NCBI RefSeq assembly: GCF_024437735.1
Contig: NZ_JANFQO010000019.1
Coordinates: forward strand, 1-64,000
Reading direction: 5' to 3'
DNA: 64,000 bases
Source: Tahibacter harae
GTDB lineage: Bacteria > Pseudomonadota > Gammaproteobacteria > Xanthomonadales > Rhodanobacteraceae
Positions within the stretch are counted from its first letter, which is position 1, and every line of letters starts with the position of its first letter. Both the position numbers and the translations under genes were made by a program. The notes beneath the pieces were generated by a model. The model had not been told where the DNA came from. It saw only the letters and a list, made by a program, of their open reading frames with translations, and searched no databases. This document shows, piece after piece, positions 7,871-15,397 of the stretch.

Positions 7871-8146
7871 TCATTTCAGCCGCGTCACGCCCTGGGGGCC
7901 GAACAGATAGGCCTCGCCGCTGTGCAGGTGCAGCTCGGTAGCGCCGTCGGCGTTGATGTGCCAGTGCGCGGTGCCGGCCTCGACCAGCGCCTGGCAATGG
8001 CCCTGGACCCGGCGGCGCGCTGCGGCCGATTCCGGCAATCGCTCCTGGGAAATCGCGTTCCTGGAAGACCTCGGCGGCTGCGGCCATTCTGGCGGCGGCG
8101 CGGCGCAGGAAAACTCCGTTGCTTGCGGCGGAATTCCGCGTTTCAT
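7871..8146 (-). CDS. Conserved-context small protein of unknown function
   Basis: The 91-aa product is not recognised. The N-terminal half is Pro/Ala/Arg-rich and probably disordered; the C-terminal half looks folded, with HWHINADGATELHLHSGEAY followed by a short basic end. That is a beta-hairpin-like pattern with three His in alternation. The ATG overlaps the alkB stop (ATGA), which supports real translation inside the repair operon. An Ada-box-like promoter lies within its first 20 codons, so the N-terminal codons carry regulatory constraint. It could be a small accessory protein of AlkB or Ogt (inference from position only). Confidence 0.55.
   Translation of the reverse strand: MKRGIPPQATEFSCAAPPPEWPQPPRSSRNAISQERLPESAAARRRVQGHCQALVEAGTAHWHINADGATELHLHSGEAYLFGPQGVTRLK
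8086..8135 (-). promoter_or_regulatory. Internal Ada-box-like promoter ahead of ogt-alkA
   Basis: On the minus strand AATT (8135-8132), 5 nt, GCAAG, C-A-A and CGGAGTTTT are followed 21 nt after CGGAGT by CAGAAT (8091-8086). Motif order and spacing equal those upstream of ada and of the alkyltransferase-like gene. It lies inside the 5' end of the 91-aa gene and could fire a second transcript for ogt and alkA about 250 nt downstream. Confidence 0.6.
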
Positions 8147-8793
8147 CCGGCTTTGCGGAAGGTGAGATTGATGCGCCGGCTGCCCAGCAGCGGATGCGGT
8201 TCGTCCTGCAGCGGCATCACGCCGTGATAGCGCAACCGGTCCGCACCGCCCCATACCATCACGTCGCCATGCCGCAGCGGCAGCTTCAGCGTGGGATCGC
8301 TGCGCGCAGGGCCGCCGAACAGGAACCGCGCGCGCATGCCCAGCGATACCGAGACTATCGGCGCCGCATAGTCGCGCTCGTTCCTGTCCTGGTGCAGCGA
8401 AAGCCGCGCGCCGGGCAGGTAGCGGTTGACCAGACAGGCGTCAGGCTCGAAGCCGTCGTATCCCGCGGCCGCGGCAGCGGCTGTTGCCAGCTGCGCGAAA
8501 GCCGGCGGCATAGCCGGCCAGGCTGCGCCGGTCGCGGGATCGACCGCGCTGTAGCGATAGCCGCGCCGGTCGCTGATCCAGCCCAGCGCGCCGCAGTTGG
8601 TCAGCGCGACCGACATGGTGAAGCCGCCGGGCGTCTGCATATGCCGGAACGGCGCGGCGGCCTCGATGCGCGCAATCGCGTGCATCAACGCGCAGGCCCG
8701 GGGCAGCGCGTATCCATGCAACAGCACGGCGCCCGGTCCAAGGCGCTGTTCCTGCGCCGCCGCATCGAAAAGTCCGCCGGTTTCCATGCTCAT
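8143..8793 (-). CDS. alkB: AlkB DNA/RNA oxidative demethylase
   Basis: The 216-aa 2OG-Fe(II) dioxygenase reverses 1-methyladenine and 3-methylcytosine. All catalytic residues are in place: His134-x-Asp136 in LSLHQDRNERD, His190 in RYHGV, and Arg207 and Arg213 of the R-x-N-x-T-F-R signature. Numbering is within three residues of E. coli AlkB. The ATG at 8793 is chosen because it overlaps the oxygenase C stop; a second ATG two codons later is also possible. It lies between oxygenase C and the 91-aa gene. Confidence 0.96.
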   Translation of the reverse strand: MSMETGGLFDAAAQEQRLGPGAVLLHGYALPRACALMHAIARIEAAAPFRHMQTPGGFTMSVALTNCGALGWISDRRGYRYSAVDPATGAAWPAMPPAFAQLATAAAAAAGYDGFEPDACLVNRYLPGARLSLHQDRNERDYAAPIVSVSLGMRARFLFGGPARSDPTLKLPLRHGDVMVWGGADRLRYHGVMPLQDEPHPLLGSRRINLTFRKAG

Positions 8794-9512
8794 TTCGCAT
8801 CGTGGAAGATCAGACCGACGGTATGACGCCTGCCGCTGCGGATACGGCTGACACCATGCCGCATCGCCACCGTGCGCACGCCGCGCCGTCCCGGCGCCGG
8901 ACGCTGGTTGACGGTGAACACCACCGCATCGCCCTGGCTCAGTGCGACGACTTCGGCGTACTGGCCCTGGGCCGAAAGCCCGGTCATGACGAACTCGCCG
9001 CCGCTGAAATCCCGGCCGGGCTGCGACAGCAGGATCGCTACCTGCAACGGGAATACATGCTCGCCGTAGAGATCCTGGTGCAGACAGTTGTAGTCGCCTT
9101 CGCCGTATTCGAGGATCAGCGGCGTAGGCCGGGTCTGACCCGCCGCGTGGCAGCGGCGCAGGAACGCATCCAGTTCGGCGGGATAGCGCACGGCCGCGCC
9201 CAGCCGCAGATTCCAGCGATTGGCAATCGGCGCCAGGCGCGGATACAGCGTCTGGCGCAGCCGGGCCAGCAGCGGCGGCAGCGGATAGGCGAAATACTTG
9301 TACTCGCCGCGGCCGAAGCCGTGGCGGGCCATGACGATGCGCGAGCGATAGCCTTCCTCCCGCGGATACAGCGCGGCAAGCGCCGCACATTGCCGTGCCG
9401 TCAGCAGGCCCGGCAGCACGGCATTGCCGTGGGCGTCGAGCGCGCGCTCCACGCCGTCCCAGTCGCAGGCCGCGAGCGCAACCGCATCGTCATCGCCGGC
9501 CAAGGCTTTCAT
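8790..9512 (-). CDS. 2OG-Fe(II) oxygenase, COG3826 type, copy C
   Basis: The 240-aa paralogue has an intact iron site: His145-Gln-Asp147 in NCLHQDLYGEHVFPLQ and His219 in MRHGVSRI, with a C-terminal GLIFHDA. The GFGRGEYKYFAYPLPPL block is nearly the same as in copy A, so A and C are the closest pair and B is the outlier. It is flanked by 4-nt overlaps with the alkyltransferase-like gene upstream and alkB downstream. Being locked between two repair genes argues for alkylated nucleic acid or a closely related substrate; no substrate is proven. Confidence 0.88.
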   Translation of the reverse strand: MKALAGDDDAVALAACDWDGVERALDAHGNAVLPGLLTARQCAALAALYPREEGYRSRIVMARHGFGRGEYKYFAYPLPPLLARLRQTLYPRLAPIANRWNLRLGAAVRYPAELDAFLRRCHAAGQTRPTPLILEYGEGDYNCLHQDLYGEHVFPLQVAILLSQPGRDFSGGEFVMTGLSAQGQYAEVVALSQGDAVVFTVNQRPAPGRRGVRTVAMRHGVSRIRSGRRHTVGLIFHDAK

Positions 9513-10081
9513 GCGGCGTGCTGCAGCGCTGCTTCGGCCGCCAGCAGCGCGCGCTTGCGCTGCACGCCCCAGCGATAGCCGGACAGCGCACCGTCGCTGC
9601 GCACTACACGATGGTAGGGAATCGCCAGCGCCAGCACGTTCGCGGCGCAGGCCCGCGCCACGGCACGCGCCGCGGCGCTCATGCCCAGTGACTGCGCCAC
9701 GGCGGCGTAGCTGCGTGTCCCGCCCGCCGGGATCGCGCACAGCGCCCGCCACACCTGCTGTTCAAATGCGCTGCCGCCGATATCGAGAGCAATCGGGTCT
9801 GCGCAAAGTTCGGTGTCGGCGAAGCGGATGATGCAATCGAGTTCGTGCCGCAGCCCGGCCTGGTCGGCCTGCAACTGCGCCTGCGGAAAGGCGCCGGCCA
9901 GTTGTTCCTGCAGTACCTGCGCATCGTCGTCAAAAAAGATGGCGCAGACACCGTTGCGGCTGCATCCGATCAGCAGCAGGCCCAGCGTCGTCCGGCCGAC
10001 GGCGTAGCGGATATCGCCTTGCGGCTGGCTGCCCGGGGCGCGGAACCTGTACTTGAAAGCGGTAGCGGCGGAAGTTTTCAT
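9509..10081 (-). CDS. Ada-C/Ogt-like protein with active Cys replaced by Tyr (ATL-like)
   Basis: The 190-aa protein has the full Ada C-terminal architecture: an N-terminal lobe with IRYAVGRTTLGLLLIG, the HTH-bearing lobe, and the active-site loop. That loop reads ALAIPYHRVVRSDG, with Tyr156 where the methyl-accepting Cys should be. Alkyltransferase-like (ATL) proteins replace this Cys, usually with Trp or Ala; they bind O6-alkylguanine without repairing it and recruit nucleotide excision repair. Tyr at this position is unusual. The rest of the domain, including GYRWGVQRKRALL, is well kept, so this is not simple decay. It is the first gene of the cluster and sits directly behind an Ada-box-like promoter. 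Confidence 0.88.
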   Translation of the reverse strand: MKTSAATAFKYRFRAPGSQPQGDIRYAVGRTTLGLLLIGCSRNGVCAIFFDDDAQVLQEQLAGAFPQAQLQADQAGLRHELDCIIRFADTELCADPIALDIGGSAFEQQVWRALCAIPAGGTRSYAAVAQSLGMSAAARAVARACAANVLALAIPYHRVVRSDGALSGYRWGVQRKRALLAAEAALQHAA

Positions 10082-10115
10082 GACAGGTCGCTCTCTGCGG
10101 CGGATTGGCGAAGCC

Positions 10116-10166
10116 AGTCTAGAAATCCGCCGTGGACACGAAACTCCGCTACTTGCGGTTGAATTT
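10116..10166 (-). promoter_or_regulatory. Ada-box-like promoter of the ATL-like gene and oxygenase C-alkB unit
   Basis: On the minus strand AATT (10165-10162), 5 nt, GCAAG, T-A-G and CGGAGTTT precede TAGACT (10121-10116) by 21 nt counted from CGGAGT. The start codon of the ATL-like gene is 34 nt beyond. The layout matches the two other Ada-box-like promoters in the cluster. Confidence 0.7.
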
Positions 10167-10351
10167 CCGGCCGGGCGCCGGACTCCCGGCGGCAGGCCGC
10201 GGCACGCGGCGAAAGCGGCTGGCGGCGCCAGCCGTCCGGGTGTGGTGTGGTTGCGCCGTCGCCATCGCCGCAAGGAAACAGCCGCCGCGCAGACAACGCA
10301 ATGCGCCGTCCAACGCAGCTGTTGAAAGCGCCGGCGATTCTTCAGAGCAAC

Positions 10352-10381
10352 GAAAAAACCGCCGCACCTCGCGGCGCGGCG
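10352..10381 (-). terminator. Rho-independent terminator of the DUF6491 gene
   Basis: On the minus strand a 7-bp stem CCGCCGC/GCGGCGG (10381-10375 with 10364-10358) is followed by six T (10357-10352). It lies 40 nt after the DUF6491 stop. The rest of the roughly 190 nt between it and the alkylation promoter shows no gene. Confidence 0.75.
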
Positions 10382-10420
10382 GCTCAGTGATCGCGGCTTG
10401 TGGCAACACCGTGCGGCGGC

Positions 10421-10840
10421 TCAGCCCCCCTTCTTTTCCGCGCCTTGGCCCTTGCGCGCGTCGCGCAGGGCCTTGTAGTCGATGGGCTGGATGGAAGAAA
10501 TGGTGCAGCGGTCCTTGCCCGCTATCACATGGTCGAACTTGGCGCTGACCTTGTGCGAGGTGGAACTCAGTCCCACCGTCTTGGCCCAGGGCAGGTCGGT
10601 GCACGGCGGCAATACCTTGATGAGCCAGGCGGTGTTGACCGCGGTCCAGACCACGACCGCCTCGGTGCCGAAGGCCTCGTAGCTCTGCAGGCGCCAGAAC
10701 GGCATCTCGCCGACCGGCTCGCCGGCGAAGCGCTGGTATTCGGCCAGGCGTTCGGTCTCCTTGTCGGTCAGCGCCTGGGCCGGCAGGGCCAGGCCCAGCG
10801 CCAGTAGCGCGAGCGGAAGCGACAGCAGTTTCAGATTCAT
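10421..10840 (-). CDS. DUF6491 family exported protein
   Basis: The 139-aa protein has a clear signal peptide (MNLKLLSLPLALLALGLALP, cleavage near AQA). The mature part has two Cys (PPCTDL and DRCTI) that may form a disulfide, and the patterns VVVWTAVNTAWLIKV and VSAKFDHVIAG seen in the DUF6491 family, common in Xanthomonadales. Function is unknown. The ATG is supported by GGAGAA 7 nt upstream. The C-terminus is Lys/Gly-rich. It stands alone between the terminator at 10352-10381 and the BlaR1-like gene. Confidence 0.75.
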   Translation of the reverse strand: MNLKLLSLPLALLALGLALPAQALTDKETERLAEYQRFAGEPVGEMPFWRLQSYEAFGTEAVVVWTAVNTAWLIKVLPPCTDLPWAKTVGLSSTSHKVSAKFDHVIAGKDRCTISSIQPIDYKALRDARKGQGAEKKGG

Positions 10841-10944
10841 GACGGTTCTCCGGAAAGGGTGCGTCAGCAGTGATGGTGACGCAGCGGGACGGCTGCAAGG
10901 TCGCAAAGGTCGCAGGCGCCGCGCGCCGTCCCGCCAGCTCCGGT

Positions 10945-13350
10945 TCAGCCGCGCACCAGTCCCGCGGCCTGTTCCACCTGTTCGCGCTCGAAATCCGACA
11001 GGCGCGAGGCCACATCGACCAGGCGCTGACGCACCTGCGCATCGTCGGGCATTACCCGCGCCAGTTCCACCAGCACCGTACGGCATTCAAAATCCGAACC
11101 TATGCCCGCCGCCGCGTCCAGTACCGCGAGCGCGCCGTCGCGGCGCAGGCCGCCGCTGCGCAGCAGGGCCAGCAGCGCTTCGCGGCGCTCGAAATCCGAG
11201 CCTATCGAAGCGGCGGCGCGGGCATAGCCGGCGGCGATGGCTTCGGCATCCTTGGTCCTGGCCGCGACATGGACCAGCAGTTCGCGGTGCTCGAAATCCG
11301 AGCCTATGGCATCGCCAGCGGCCAGGATCTGCAGCAGCGCCGCCGTGTCCTCGCTCTTGCCCAGCAGGGCATCCAGCGCACGGCGGCGTTCAAAATCCGA
11401 ACCCAGGCCGTCGAGACTGCGCAGCCAGGCCGCGCGCAAGGTTGCATCGCCGCCGACGCGGTCGGCCGCCTGCATCAGCAACTGCGCGCGCTCGTAGTCC
11501 GAACCTATGCCGGCGCCGGACTGCAGCACCTTGACCAGCTGCGCCGTGGCAACCTGCTGGCTGTCCAGCGCAGCCGACAGCACCTGGCGCTTCTCGTAAT
11601 CCGAGCCGATCCTGTCGGCCTGGGCCAGGGCCAGATCGAGTTCACCGGCGCTCAGCGCGTGCCGCCCCAGCAGCTCGGCCAGGTAGCGGCCGCGCGCATG
11701 GTCCGACTTGATCAGCGCGATCTCGTCGAGCACGGCCTTGTTGCCACCGCGCTGCTGCAGGCGCGCGATCCGCGCCGGCACATCGATGGCCGCCTCGCGC
11801 AGCAGCTGCGGCAGCAGGCGGGCCAGCCAGGCCTCGGCCTGCGCATCCAGCGGCTGCGGCTTGCCGTCGAGATAGAAGGTAGCTTCCAGACCCTTGGCGC
11901 CGTTGCGGTATTCGACCTTGCGCGAGGTCGTATCGACGACTTCCTCGATGCTCGCCGTGGCGCCGGCGGCCAGCGATTCCAGCGCGGTCTCCTGCGGGTT
12001 GAAACGCACCGCACCGCTGGCCTGGTAGGTCACGCGCCGGCCGGGCAGGCTCCAGCGCACTGACATGACATCATTTTTTCCATGAATGGAAACGCAGTTT
12101 CCGGCAACTGCGTTGCAATCGCCGGATTCGTCGCCGGCGCTGCGCGCCGCGACGCGCTCGGCCGCAGCGGAAACCGGCACGACGAAAGCCGGCAGGGCCA
12201 GCGCCGCGGCGATAACGCCGGCCAGCACCGCCAGACGCAGACCGCGGGGAATGGTGAACGGTGACATGGGAACTCCTTCGAGCAACTGCTCGGCACGTTG
12301 CAACAGAGGCGAACGCGGCGCGGCCATGGCCGCGGCGAACGCGGGGAATCGGCGATCCAGATGCTGCTCCAGGCACTGCGCCAGGCATTCGGCCAGCGGC
12401 CGGCCGTCGCCCAGGGCGCGCGCCGCGGCGGCATCGCATTCCAGTTCGGCCAGGGCTTCCAGGCGCTGTTGCGCCAGCGCGGCCAGCGGCAGAGGCCACA
12501 GCAGGGCACGCCACAGCGCCAGCACGGCACGCCAATGCGGATCGCGCCGGCGCAGATGCGCCAGTTCGTGTGCGAGCACTGCGCGGCGCTGGTCGCGCGA
12601 CAGGGACAGCGCCCAGACCGGCAACAGGATGCTGCCGCCCGGCGTGGCCAGCGGGCTGCCGATGGCCGGCGAAATCTTCAGCTCGGGTGCGCTCACCGCA
12701 AAGCCGCGCGCGAGTTCCGCCGCGTCGTCCTGCCAATCCTGCGCTTCCAGCAGCAGGGCGGCAGCACGCAAACGCCGCAGCGCGAACGCCGAGAAAACCA
12801 GGCGCAGGCCATGCCAGAGGCTGACCAGCAGCCAGAACGCGAGCAGCCAGGGCAAGGCCTGCAGCACCTGCGCGCGCAGGTTGACGGCGATGCCTGTTGC
12901 GTCAGGTGCCGACGCGGACATGGCCGGTGCGATGAAACGCGAAGAAGCTGCGCGAGACGATGCTGCGGTCGATGGCCGCGATGCCGTCGAACCCGCAGAT
13001 GCTTTGCTGGCTGGAGCCGGCGCCGTCACCGGCGCTGCCGGCTGCGCCGACGCGGACGCCCGCGCAGAGGCCGGCCCGGACGATGCCATCGCAGCGCTTT
13101 CGCGTGCCGCCAGCTCCACCCGCAGCCAAGGCGCCGGCCCCAGCGAAGAGGCGCCCAACCCCACTTGCAATGCCGCGCTGGCCACGCCGCCCAGCACCGC
13201 GCTGCGCCAGACGAACTCCCGCGCCCGCGCGCGCCGCACCCAGCCCAGCCGTTCCACCAGCCAGGCCAGACCGAGGAAAACCAGTCCCTGCAACAGCAGC
13301 GTAAGCAGCACAACGCCGGCCAGCGCGGCCAACCCATTCAGCTCACTCAT
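10945..13350 (-). CDS. BlaR1-like M56 membrane metallopeptidase with C-terminal IGSD repeats
   Basis: The 801-aa sensor-protease has N-terminal membrane spans (about 8-32, 45-62, 170-190), the cytoplasmic zinc motif LAHELAHL (HExxH, near residue 262) and a further span near 365-385. It then continues into an extracytoplasmic part unlike the penicillin-binding sensor of BlaR1. Residues about 540-795 hold some eight degenerate repeats of roughly 36 aa built on (I/L)GSD(Y/F)E(R/K)R-x2-L, which look like a helical solenoid. In BlaR1/MecR1 systems the peptidase destroys the partner repressor. Its ATG overlaps the end of the BlaI-like repressor gene, forming a classical pair. The ligand of this sensor is unknown. 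Confidence 0.85.
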   Translation of the reverse strand: MSELNGLAALAGVVLLTLLLQGLVFLGLAWLVERLGWVRRARAREFVWRSAVLGGVASAALQVGLGASSLGPAPWLRVELAARESAAMASSGPASARASASAQPAAPVTAPAPASKASAGSTASRPSTAASSRAASSRFIAPAMSASAPDATGIAVNLRAQVLQALPWLLAFWLLVSLWHGLRLVFSAFALRRLRAAALLLEAQDWQDDAAELARGFAVSAPELKISPAIGSPLATPGGSILLPVWALSLSRDQRRAVLAHELAHLRRRDPHWRAVLALWRALLWPLPLAALAQQRLEALAELECDAAAARALGDGRPLAECLAQCLEQHLDRRFPAFAAAMAAPRSPLLQRAEQLLEGVPMSPFTIPRGLRLAVLAGVIAAALALPAFVVPVSAAAERVAARSAGDESGDCNAVAGNCVSIHGKNDVMSVRWSLPGRRVTYQASGAVRFNPQETALESLAAGATASIEEVVDTTSRKVEYRNGAKGLEATFYLDGKPQPLDAQAEAWLARLLPQLLREAAIDVPARIARLQQRGGNKAVLDEIALIKSDHARGRYLAELLGRHALSAGELDLALAQADRIGSDYEKRQVLSAALDSQQVATAQLVKVLQSGAGIGSDYERAQLLMQAADRVGGDATLRAAWLRSLDGLGSDFERRRALDALLGKSEDTAALLQILAAGDAIGSDFEHRELLVHVAARTKDAEAIAAGYARAAASIGSDFERREALLALLRSGGLRRDGALAVLDAAAGIGSDFECRTVLVELARVMPDDAQVRQRLVDVASRLSDFEREQVEQAAGLVRG

Positions 13351-13735
13351 GTTCGCGCCCTCCCCGCGCCAGCTTCTTGCGCAGCTTTTCCAGATCGCCC
13401 GGCGCAATCTCCGCCTCGTCCACCAGATGCGATACCAGCGCCCGCGCGTCGCCGCCGAACAGGCTGCCCAGCAATTCGCTCACCATGGACCGCCGCACCT
13501 CCGGCTCGCTCACCCGGGCCTGGTAGTAGACCTGGCGCGCATCCCGCCGCAGCGACACCACGCCGCGCTTTTCCAGCCGCGTCAGCATCGTCGCCACCGT
13601 CGTGTGCTTGATGCCGCGCTCCGCCGCCAGTACCTCGGCCACCTCGGCCGTACTGCACTCCCCGCGCGCCCACAGCACCCGCATCAGCGCGATCTGCAGA
13701 TCGCTGAGCACCACATCGCCAGACTTGCCGCTCAT
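13343..13735 (-). CDS. BlaI/MecI/CopY family repressor
   Basis: The 130-aa winged-helix repressor shows LSDLQIALMRVLWARGECS and IKHTTVATMLTRLEKRGVV (the recognition helix region), then YYQARVS and a C-terminal dimerisation helix. These proteins bind TACA-TGTA-type palindromes and are cleaved by their M56 partner. The ATG opening MSGKSGDV is chosen; a GTG four codons earlier is possible. A perfect palindrome lies 28 nt upstream (13763-13778), so autoregulation is expected. The gene overlaps the M56 peptidase gene by 8 nt. Confidence 0.92.
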   Translation of the reverse strand: MSGKSGDVVLSDLQIALMRVLWARGECSTAEVAEVLAAERGIKHTTVATMLTRLEKRGVVSLRRDARQVYYQARVSEPEVRRSMVSELLGSLFGGDARALVSHLVDEAEIAPGDLEKLRKKLARGGREHE

Positions 13736-13762
13736 GCCCCGGGCCACTCTCTACACCTGTCG

Positions 13763-13778
13763 TACTACAGTTGTAGTA
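13763..13778. promoter_or_regulatory. BlaI-type operator
   Basis: TACTACA (13763-13769) and TGTAGTA (13772-13778) form a perfect palindrome with a 2-nt centre, the form bound by BlaI/MecI/CopY repressors. Outer CTCTCTAC and GTAGAGAG extend a looser symmetry. It lies just upstream of the BlaI-like gene on its promoter side. Confidence 0.8.
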
Positions 13779-14216
13779 GAGAGAACTGACCGGGACAACA
13801 GGCCGGAAGTCATGGCCCGCCCGGGAAGGCGCGCACCGACGCCGCGCTTCGCGCAACAACGCGCTGCCGCCGCCATCGGCGCAGCCGGCGACACATCCAC
13901 CCGAGCGAGCGCGGCCACGCAAAACGCGGCCTGAGCAATGGCGATCCCGCTACGTACCTGCCAGGCGTCCCGGCCGAGACGCGCAATCGTTACCGCCGCA
14001 ACGGTTGCGGGCCGCCCGCCAAGCGGACCTGTCAGCCCCCGCGGCGCCGCGCTTGGCAATCCGCCGAAGCATCGCTCCGCGTCCTGCTGGCAGTCCGCAG
14101 CCTGCATCTGGGCAAATTCTGCCCAAGCGAAATCCGCGCTTGACTCCGCCTCCCCATCCCGTTTTAATACGCGACCTCGCGCTGCGGCCTCTCTGGGCGC
14201 ACACAGCAACGCCTCA
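13779..14216. other. Gene-free interval before tRNA-Phe
   Basis: About 440 nt with no convincing coding sequence: open frames in several registers are short, compositionally biased and unlike any family I recognise. It should hold the tRNA promoter near its right end; TTTTAATAC at 14162-14170 is the only AT-rich stretch. Confidence 0.5.
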
Positions 14217-14292
14217 GGCCGGGTAGCTCAGTTGGTAGAGCAGGGGATTGAAAATCCCCGTGTCGGCGGTTCGATTCCGTCCCCGGCCACCA
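14217..14292 (+). tRNA. tRNA-Phe(GAA)
   Basis: A 76-nt cloverleaf with encoded CCA. The acceptor GGCCGGG pairs with CCCGGCC; the D-arm begins at GCTCAGTTGGTAGAGC. The anticodon loop TTGAAAA inside the stem GGGGA/TCCCC gives anticodon GAA, and the T-loop is TTCGATT. The discriminator base is A. The lower-GC accessory region with phage debris starts directly after it, so it is a candidate integration site, although I found no second copy of its 3' end in the window. Confidence 0.97.
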
Positions 14293-14506
14293 CTTTTCAT
14301 CGCAAATCAGCACACTTAGCCACACTGTCCATTGCGGTCCGTTACAGCCTAATGGCGGGAATTGCTGACACGACTACACAGGAACTACACAGAGAATTTG
14401 TGTACTTCTGCGCATACCTTTCATCTAAGCATGGTGCGTTGAATTTCGGTCGAATGACCGCATGTGGGCGACAGGGGAATCCTTGTCCATATTGAGGAAT
14501 TCGACC

Positions 14507-14818
14507 GTGCCAAATGCCGTTGCTGTCCATTCGCCCGCTCACGTGATCCTTGAAGAACGCTGGTACGTTGTGGGGTCGTTGCGCCCCCGCCACGGTCAAG
14601 CAAACGAGGCGTTTTTTGTTGAGCTTGCGTCGCTTTGCCCCGACGTCTCATTCAAGACCGAGCAGTACCCTGTCGATGGCCGTCCAACTCAGCGGTTGTT
14701 TGTCGACCGCCGCGCTCACGTCCACCGAGACGACGCTGAAGCTGCGTGGCGACAATTGTCCCAGGCATGGGCCATGAAGACTGGAAACCCGCCAAACCTC
14801 GCGGTAGGCGTGACGTAA
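14507..14818 (+). CDS. Hypothetical protein in accessory region
   Basis: The 103-aa product is not recognised. It reads as a small alpha/beta protein (HVILEERWYVVGSLRP, then NEAFFVELASLCPDVSF and a terminal helix AEAAWRQLSQAW). A GTG start with GAGGAA 8 nt upstream is preferred over the upstream ATG at 14462. GC content is lower than in the flanking core genes. It is followed after 15 nt by a strong bidirectional terminator, which supports it being a real transcribed gene. Confidence 0.55.
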   Translation: MPNAVAVHSPAHVILEERWYVVGSLRPRHGQANEAFFVELASLCPDVSFKTEQYPVDGRPTQRLFVDRRAHVHRDDAEAAWRQLSQAWAMKTGNPPNLAVGVT

Positions 14819-14833
14819 TCCGCCCAGCCGATG

Positions 14834-14859
14834 AAAAGCCGGCAACGTTGCCGGCTTTT
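14834..14859. terminator. Bidirectional rho-independent terminator
   Basis: AAAAGCCGGCAAC and GTTGCCGGCTTTT form a perfect 26-nt palindrome with A/T tracts on both sides. It separates the convergent genes 14507-14818 and 14861-15397 and can stop transcription on both strands. Confidence 0.9.
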
Positions 14860-14860
14860 C

Positions 14861-15397
14861 CTATTTCGTGAACCTATCGCCCCCTACCCAGCCGGACGGT
14901 AGCCGCCACTCCGGCTTGAGTGTTCCGAGCACCAACCCAATCCATCCGAAATTGGCCCCGCCGACTGCGGCAACTTGGGTGGAAAATGCTCCAGCGCGCC
15001 AAGCGACAAGGTCCCCGGGCTTCAGGGTGGGGCCAACGGGGCCGGCCGTCTCAGCCGGCAAGATAAATCCACCGTCCTCGTTTGCGACGCGAAGCATCAC
15101 CAACTGATTGCCGGCGCTTGATCGCCTAGTCGATTCAGCCGCACCGAATTCTTTCGCGTCGACGATCAATGCCGGGAGTACGGCGCCCACCGAGATGCTG
15201 CAATCCAAGTACTTGCAGGCGTATGCGAACGCCGCGCTGCCGTCCTTGAAATGCAGGGATTCCGGCGCAGGCATCTCCTTCGGAGCTGAGCTTGACTCTC
15301 GCCCCGCACGCTGCGACAAGGACACCAACCAAGTGACGATGCACGCGACGCCAGCTATCACAATGGCAAGGAGCACGTATGGCATTGCGGCAGTCAC
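14861..15397 (-). CDS. Hypothetical single-span membrane protein
   Basis: The 178-aa product has one N-terminal membrane helix (MPYVLLAIVIAGVACIVTWLV) and a soluble domain of beta-rich character (VMLRVANEDGGFILPAE, LKPGDLVAWRAGAFS), perhaps an SH3-like barrel. I do not recognise the family. The start is GTG, overlapping the stop of the SHOCT-domain gene (GTGA), so the two form an operon. Expected location is the inner membrane with the C-terminal domain outside or inside unresolved. Confidence 0.65.
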   Translation of the reverse strand: MTAAMPYVLLAIVIAGVACIVTWLVSLSQRAGRESSSAPKEMPAPESLHFKDGSAAFAYACKYLDCSISVGAVLPALIVDAKEFGAAESTRRSSAGNQLVMLRVANEDGGFILPAETAGPVGPTLKPGDLVAWRAGAFSTQVAAVGGANFGWIGLVLGTLKPEWRLPSGWVGGDRFTK

